Shown here: positions 31,349 to 35,163 of the stretch, piece after piece
Position numbering within the stretch: the first letter of the stretch is position 1
Layout: each line of letters opens with the position of its first letter
Source: DASXTS01 sp036505275
GTDB lineage: Bacteria > Actinomycetota > Actinomycetes > Mycobacteriales > Pseudonocardiaceae
Direction: 5' to 3'
NCBI GenBank assembly: GCA_036505275.1
Contig: DASXTS010000159.1
Span: forward strand, 1-35,163
Length of the DNA stretch: 35,163 nucleotides
Notes under the pieces: model-generated
What the model was told of the DNA's origin: nothing
Databases searched by the model: none
What the model saw: the letters and a program-made list of their open reading frames with translations, nothing else
Made by a program: the position numbers and the translations under genes

Positions 31349-32193
31349 CGCAGCGCGGCCACCGCCCACAGCATCGTAGCGATGCCAATGGTCTCCAGGT
31401 CGTTGAACCATGCACCGTCCCCGGTCGATGCCCCGGCCCACCCGGCCACCCGGCCGCCGAACGCCGATCCCTTGACGACCAGCCAGTGCAGGCTGAGGCC
31501 GAAGGCCGCCGCGCAGGCCAGCGCCGCCAGCACGTGCGGCCAGCGCCGGCCTTCGTCGATCGCCTCGCCGATGAACCGGCTGGTCGAGAACCAGCGCAGC
31601 ACCGCGCTGAACGCCCGCGAGCGCATCAGGAAGGCCAGCACCACCACCATGAGCAACACCAGGTGGTACCGGCCGCCGGAGCCGAACCCGTTGAAGATGG
31701 CCGCCGAACTGGCGGTGGCCAGCAGGTAGCCCCAGATGCGCCGCTTGGCGGTCAGGTGGTCCTCATCGCATCGCCGCCGGTGCAGGCTGTCGTACCGCAG
31801 CCGGGCGACCGCCTCCAGGTACCGGAGCTTGACCAGGCCGGACAGCGCCTCCTCGTAGCTGAACAGGTAGCCCACGAAGATCAGCCCGACGGTCCACGGC
31901 GGGTAGCGGTTGGCCGCGAACTCCCAGCCGATGCCGCCGAGGCTGGCCAGGATCACGAACAGCACCGGCACATCGGCCAGCGGCATGCGCGTCAGGAACA
32001 TCAGCAGCAGCAACGGACCGCCGAACACCACGAGCAGCGACCAGGCCGGGAAGTGCTGGATCAGACCGACGACCAGAAAGCACGACGACAGCACACCCCA
32101 CACCAGACAGCCTATTTCGATCCGGCCGCGTGAATAATAGGTGTCGGCCCACAGTGTGTGCTTCTCATTGCGATCGACTTCCGGTCCGAACAC
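31330..32193 (-). CDS. Multi-pass membrane protein of unknown function
   Basis: A 287-residue protein. A polar N-terminus (FGPEVDRNEKHTLWADTYYS) is followed by about seven hydrophobic segments in two groups. They are separated by a charged cytoplasmic-looking loop around 125-152 (LRYLEAVARLRYDSLHRRRC). I chose GTG at 32193 because GAAAGGGG lies 9 bases upstream; the frame is open to 32280 without support. Its last 6 codons overlap the end of glgE on the other strand. It diverges from the type IV pilus genes by about 300 bases. I recognise no family. A pilus platform (PilC) is excluded by the lack of T2SSF motifs. Confidence 0.72.
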   Translation of the reverse strand: MFGPEVDRNEKHTLWADTYYSRGRIEIGCLVWGVLSSCFLVVGLIQHFPAWSLLVVFGGPLLLLMFLTRMPLADVPVLFVILASLGGIGWEFAANRYPPWTVGLIFVGYLFSYEEALSGLVKLRYLEAVARLRYDSLHRRRCDEDHLTAKRRIWGYLLATASSAAIFNGFGSGGRYHLVLLMVVVLAFLMRSRAFSAVLRWFSTSRFIGEAIDEGRRWPHVLAALACAAAFGLSLHWLVVKGSAFGGRVAGWAGASTGDGAWFNDLETIGIATMLWAVAALRYEWTS

Positions 32194-32492
32194 CGTGGCT
32201 CGCCCCTTTCCGGTGGCCCGCGAACAATCCGGGCCGAAAGACGCCTCAAAAACGTAGCATGGCGACCTCGGCCGGCACATCGGGCAGCCGGGTGCGCCGG
32301 ACGGGTCGGTCGCTCATGCCGACGGCCTACCCAGGCGGGTGATTGACTGCGGAACGTGGTCGAGCCACTACGTAGCTCGTACGAGTGCTTTTGGCGACCC
32401 TTCCGTGATCTTCCCTTATGGTCGGGCCGTGATCGTGCCGAAGATGACCAGCGGTGCACGCCTTAAATTCGGATCTGAAAGAGGTGACGGCA
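32194..32492. other. Divergent intergenic region before the pilus genes
   Basis: About 300 bases between the unknown membrane-protein gene (minus) and the pilin gene (plus). It is lower in GC than the genes around it, especially 32380-32480 (for example gatcttcccttatgg and gccttaaattc). Promoters for both directions probably lie here, but I could not assign hexamers with confidence. TACGTT on the minus strand near 32250-32255 is a possible -10. No repeat of the 22-bp family was seen. Confidence 0.4.
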
Positions 32493-32837
32493 TTGCGCCA
32501 GCGCATTCGTGCTGCCGGCAGGACTGACGGCGGCTTCACCCTGATCGAGCTCCTGATCGTCATCGTTATTCTCGGCATCCTGTCCGGCGTCGTGGTTTTC
32601 GCGGTACAAGGCGTCAACAACCGTGGCGAGCAGGCCGCCTGCTTGGCGAACAAGACCTCGGTGGCCACCGCCGCGGAGGCCTACTACGCCAAGAACAACA
32701 GCTACCCGCCCGACATCGCCGCCATGACCGTCGCCCCGGACAAGTTCCTGCAGTCGGTACCGGCGGGCATCACCTACACGCCCGCGGGTGGTCCTCCGGC
32801 GACGAGCTATACCGTCAGCGGCGGCACCGTCTGCTGA
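32493..32837 (+). CDS. Type IV pilin-like protein (prepilin)
   Basis: A 114-residue prepilin. A short basic leader MRQRIRAAGRTDGG precedes the class III cleavage site, with prepilin peptidase cutting after Gly14. The mature protein begins FTLIELLIVIVILGILSGVV, with the conserved Glu at +5 (Glu19) and the hydrophobic helix that packs the filament core. A small globular domain follows, with AYYAKNNSYPPDIAAMT typical of minor or major pilins. Cys50 and the C-terminal Cys114 could form a disulfide. I chose TTG at 32493 because AGAGGT lies 7 bases upstream; in-frame GTGs at 32484 and 32454 are alternatives. It is the first of three tandem pilus genes and ends 7 bases before pilT. Confidence 0.88.
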   Translation: MRQRIRAAGRTDGGFTLIELLIVIVILGILSGVVVFAVQGVNNRGEQAACLANKTSVATAAEAYYAKNNSYPPDIAAMTVAPDKFLQSVPAGITYTPAGGPPATSYTVSGGTVC

Positions 32838-32844
32838 CGTACTC

Positions 32845-33939
32845 ATGCACGGCCCCGCACCGGGTACCCGGATCGACGCGCTGCTCGAAGAGCTGTGGCG
32901 GGTCAAAGGCACCGACCTGCTGCTGACCTCGGGCATGCCGCCGCAGATCCGGGTCCACGGGAACCTGCAGGCGGCGCCCGGCCAGCCGGTGCTCCGCGTC
33001 GACGACGTCGAGCACCTGCTCGCCGAGATACTGCGGCCCGAGCAGCAGGCCGCCCAGCGGGCCCTGCACGAGTACGACTTCGCCTTCGGCTGGCGCGCGC
33101 ACGCCAGGGTCCGCGGCAACGCGTTCCGTCAGCGTGGCGCGCCGGCCGTGGCGCTGCGGATGATCCCCCAGGCGGTGCCGACCATGGACGACCTGCGGCT
33201 GCCGCCGGTGATCTACGACTTCACCACCCGCCACCACGGCCTCGTGCTGGTCACCGGCCCGACCGGGTCCGGGAAGTCGACCACGCTGGCCGCGGTGATC
33301 AACCAGATCAACATGAACCGCGCCTGCCACATCGTGACCATCGAGGACCCGATCGAGTACGTGCACCAGCACAAGCGCTCCGCGGTCAACCAGCGCGAGG
33401 TGGGCACCGACACCGCGTCGTTCAACGACGCGCTGCGGTCGGTCCTGCGGGAGGACCCGGACGTGGTGCTCGTCGGCGAGATGCGCGACACCGAGTCCAT
33501 CCGGTTCGCGCTGACCATCGCGGAGACCGGGCACCTCGTCTTCGCCACGCTGCACACGAACGACACCTCGCAGGCGCTGTCCCGGATCATCGACGCCTTC
33601 CCGGCCGAGCAGCAGGCCCAGATCCGGGTCCAGCTCGCGGCCGCGCTGACCGGGATCGTCTACCAGCGGCTGATGCCCCGCATCGGCGGTGGCCTGGTCG
33701 CCGCGCACGAGGTGCTGGTCGCCAACTCCGCGGTGCGCAACCTGATCAAAGAAGGCAAGACCCATCAGCTGCGCAACTCGCTGGTCACCGGCCAACGGGA
33801 AGGCATGGTCACCTTCGAGCAGTCACTGTCCGCCCTGGTCCAGGCCGGCGAGGTGGCCTACGAGGAGGCCGTGGTGCGCAGCCTCTACCCGAAGGACGTG
33901 GTGGACGCCGTGCGGCCGCGGGTGGGGAAGCCGGCGTGA
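32845..33939 (+). CDS. pilT: Type IV pilus retraction ATPase PilT
   Basis: A 364-residue hexameric ATPase that drives pilus retraction. The N-terminal PAS-like domain (1-120) includes GTDLLLTSGMPPQIRVHG. Walker A is GPTGSGKST (138-146), the Asp box lies around TIEDPIEYVHQHKRSAVNQR, Walker B is DVVLVGEMRD (206-215) and the His box is GHLVFATLHTNDTSQALSRI. The retraction-ATPase AIRNLI-type motif appears as AVRNLIKEGKTHQLRNSL, which separates PilT from PilB. The ATG at 32845 removes an upstream open stretch that overlaps the pilin gene. Its stop overlaps the GTG of pilB. Having pilT before pilB directly after a pilin gene is a compact arrangement typical of actinobacterial and other Gram-positive type IV pilus loci. 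Confidence 0.95.
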   Translation: MHGPAPGTRIDALLEELWRVKGTDLLLTSGMPPQIRVHGNLQAAPGQPVLRVDDVEHLLAEILRPEQQAAQRALHEYDFAFGWRAHARVRGNAFRQRGAPAVALRMIPQAVPTMDDLRLPPVIYDFTTRHHGLVLVTGPTGSGKSTTLAAVINQINMNRACHIVTIEDPIEYVHQHKRSAVNQREVGTDTASFNDALRSVLREDPDVVLVGEMRDTESIRFALTIAETGHLVFATLHTNDTSQALSRIIDAFPAEQQAQIRVQLAAALTGIVYQRLMPRIGGGLVAAHEVLVANSAVRNLIKEGKTHQLRNSLVTGQREGMVTFEQSLSALVQAGEVAYEEAVVRSLYPKDVVDAVRPRVGKPA

Positions 33940-35163
33940 GAGGCCTGCGCCGCAAGCCCGAGCCGCCCAAGCCGCCCAAGGCCGGGCCCGGCGGCGCCGC
34001 GGCCGGCACGAAGCCCGGCGCCCCAGCAAGGACAGCCGCGCAGACCGCCACGCAGACCGGCGAGCCGGCCAACCGCCCGAGCCGCGGCCGGCTCGGTGAC
34101 CTGCTCATCGAGGCCAAGCTGGCCACGCCGGAACAGGTGCAGGCCGCCATCGAGGAGTCCAAGCGCAGCCCAGGCAAGCGGCTCGGTGAGCGGCTGGTCG
34201 AGCTCGGTGCGCTGGACGAGCAGTCGCTGGCCTGGGTGCTCGCCAGGCAGTTCGGGCTGGACGTGGTCGACCTGCGGGAGGTCCGCCCGGACGACGAGGC
34301 CACCGCACTGCTCTCCGAGGAGCTGGCGCGCGAGCTGAAGGCCATCCCGCTCTCGATCCGCGACGGCACCGTGGTGGTCGCGGTCGCGGACCCGGCCGGG
34401 CCGGTGCTGGCCAAGCTGCAGCAGGCCATCGGCCGGCCACTCGCGCTCGCCGTGGCGCCGCCATCGGACATCGCGCTCGCCCTCGGCAACAGCTACCGGG
34501 CACTCTCCGGCGTCCGGTCCAGGGTCAAGGCGTTCGAGGCGCGGGACGTGGCCCGCCGCGACACCACGGTGACCGAGACGGCCGCCGCCAGCGAGGACGC
34601 GCCGGTCGTCCAGGTGGTCCAGCTGATCATCATGCAGGCGTTGCGGGACCGAGCGTCCGACGTCCACATCGAGCCGCAGGCCGACCGGGTCAGGGTGCGC
34701 TACCGGATCGACGGCGCGCTACACGACGTGCTCGACCTGCCCGGCTCGATGGGCCCGTCCATCGTGAGCCGGATCAAGATCCTCGGCGGGATGAACATCA
34801 TCGAGCGGCGCCGCCCGCAGGACGGCCAGATCAGCCTGGACATCGAGGGCCGGGAGGCCGATATCCGGGTCTCCACCACCGCGGTCGTCGGCGGCGAGAA
34901 GGTGGTCTTGAGGCTGCTCGACAAGAGCCGCCCGCTGTTCAAGCTCGACCAGCTCGGCATGCCGGCCGTGACCAGGGAACGCTTCGCGGGGCTGCTGCGC
35001 TCCCCGTACGGCATGGTGATCTGCGCCGGCCCCACCGGCAGCGGCAAGACCACCACGCTCTACAGCTCGCTCGGCGAGATCAACACGCTGGACCGCAACA
35101 TCATGACCATCGAGGACCCGGTCGAGTACACCTTCCCGTCGATCAACCAGATCCAGATCAACG
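33936..35163 (+). CDS. pilB: Type IV pilus assembly ATPase PilB (3' end missing)
   Basis: The first 409 codons of a PilB/GspE-type extension ATPase; the frame is open to the window edge. A basic, Pro/Ala-rich N-terminus (1-48, KPEPPKPPKAGPGG) leads to an MshEN/T2SSE_N domain (about 50-190, RLGDLLIEAKLATPEQVQAA). The ATPase domain follows with ASDVHIEP, RYRIDGALHDVL, IERRRPQDGQISL and the Walker A GPTGSGKTT (365-373); IEDPVEYTFPSINQIQIN is at the edge. Walker B and the tetracysteine zinc region, if present, lie beyond. GTG at 33936 overlaps the pilT stop (GTGA), so the genes are coupled. The platform protein PilC and the prepilin peptidase should follow to the right. Confidence 0.94.
   Translation, partial: MRGLRRKPEPPKPPKAGPGGAAAGTKPGAPARTAAQTATQTGEPANRPSRGRLGDLLIEAKLATPEQVQAAIEESKRSPGKRLGERLVELGALDEQSLAWVLARQFGLDVVDLREVRPDDEATALLSEELARELKAIPLSIRDGTVVVAVADPAGPVLAKLQQAIGRPLALAVAPPSDIALALGNSYRALSGVRSRVKAFEARDVARRDTTVTETAAASEDAPVVQVVQLIIMQALRDRASDVHIEPQADRVRVRYRIDGALHDVLDLPGSMGPSIVSRIKILGGMNIIERRRPQDGQISLDIEGREADIRVSTTAVVGGEKVVLRLLDKSRPLFKLDQLGMPAVTRERFAGLLRSPYGMVICAGPTGSGKTTTLYSSLGEINTLDRNIMTIEDPVEYTFPSINQIQIN

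Noticed and set aside
29605..32133. 842-codon plus-strand frame overlapping glgE
   Set aside because: Arg/Gly/Pro-rich out-of-frame shadow of glgE and of the antisense membrane gene.
31330..32193. PilC platform protein
   Set aside because: Although next to pilus genes, it lacks the T2SSF domains and has too many membrane segments.

Overview
The window is very GC-rich, densely packed, and uses many GTG starts and ATGA/GTGA overlaps, which points to a filamentous-type actinomycete. The gene order from about 0.7 to 18.6 kb follows, with insertions, the Mycobacterium tuberculosis order I remember from Rv3026c to Rv3041c. That, with the repeats, suggests a member of or near the Pseudonocardiales/Mycobacteriales; the exact taxon cannot be read from the sequence.

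Layout. Positions 1-90 hold the 5' end of an unknown minus-strand coiled-coil protein, followed by about 0.6 kb with no convincing gene. Positions 0.67-4.3 kb (minus) carry electron-transfer flavoprotein genes etfB-etfA, then an ornithine-lipid-type N-acyltransferase broken by two frameshifts, then an intact translationally coupled 1-acyl-glycerol-3-phosphate-type acyltransferase. Positions 4.4-7.6 kb (minus) hold a complete sugar ABC importer inserted into the ancestral order. Positions 7.9-11.8 kb (plus) hold the core of a methylglucose lipopolysaccharide (MGLP) type cluster: methyltransferase, GH57 branching enzyme and GT4 glucosyltransferase, interrupted by a small antisense membrane-protein gene. 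An Rv3034c-like acetyltransferase follows at 12.1 kb (minus), then an inserted ribokinase/nucleoside hydrolase pair (12.9-14.7 kb, plus). Positions 14.7-18.6 kb (minus) hold two methyltransferases, an enoyl-CoA hydratase and an ABC ATPase.

From 18.9 to 31.3 kb the theme is alpha-glucan turnover: GlgX debranching enzyme (plus), GlgP phosphorylase (minus) and GlgE maltosyltransferase (plus), interspersed with an LtrA-family membrane protein, a small membrane protein and a large secreted subtilisin-like protease between glgP and glgE. Together with the GH57/GT4 pair this gives synthesis, branching, debranching and phosphorolysis of alpha-1,4-glucans in one region; TreS, Pep2, GlgB, GlgC and GlgM are not here. 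After an unknown multi-pass membrane protein, the window ends in a type IV pilus locus (pilin, PilT, truncated PilB).

The most unusual non-genic signals are four intergenic elements (about 11.8-12.1, 18.7-18.85, 22.2-22.3 and 22.9 kb). Each is a tandem array with a period of about 22 bp next to a shared core resembling TGTCGGCGGTTTGGGC. There is also a separate two-copy hairpin repeat placed directly after the stop codons of two ABC-transporter genes, and a perfect 18-bp-stem hairpin between the protease gene and glgP. I did not find a CRISPR array, rRNA, tRNA or an intact insertion sequence.
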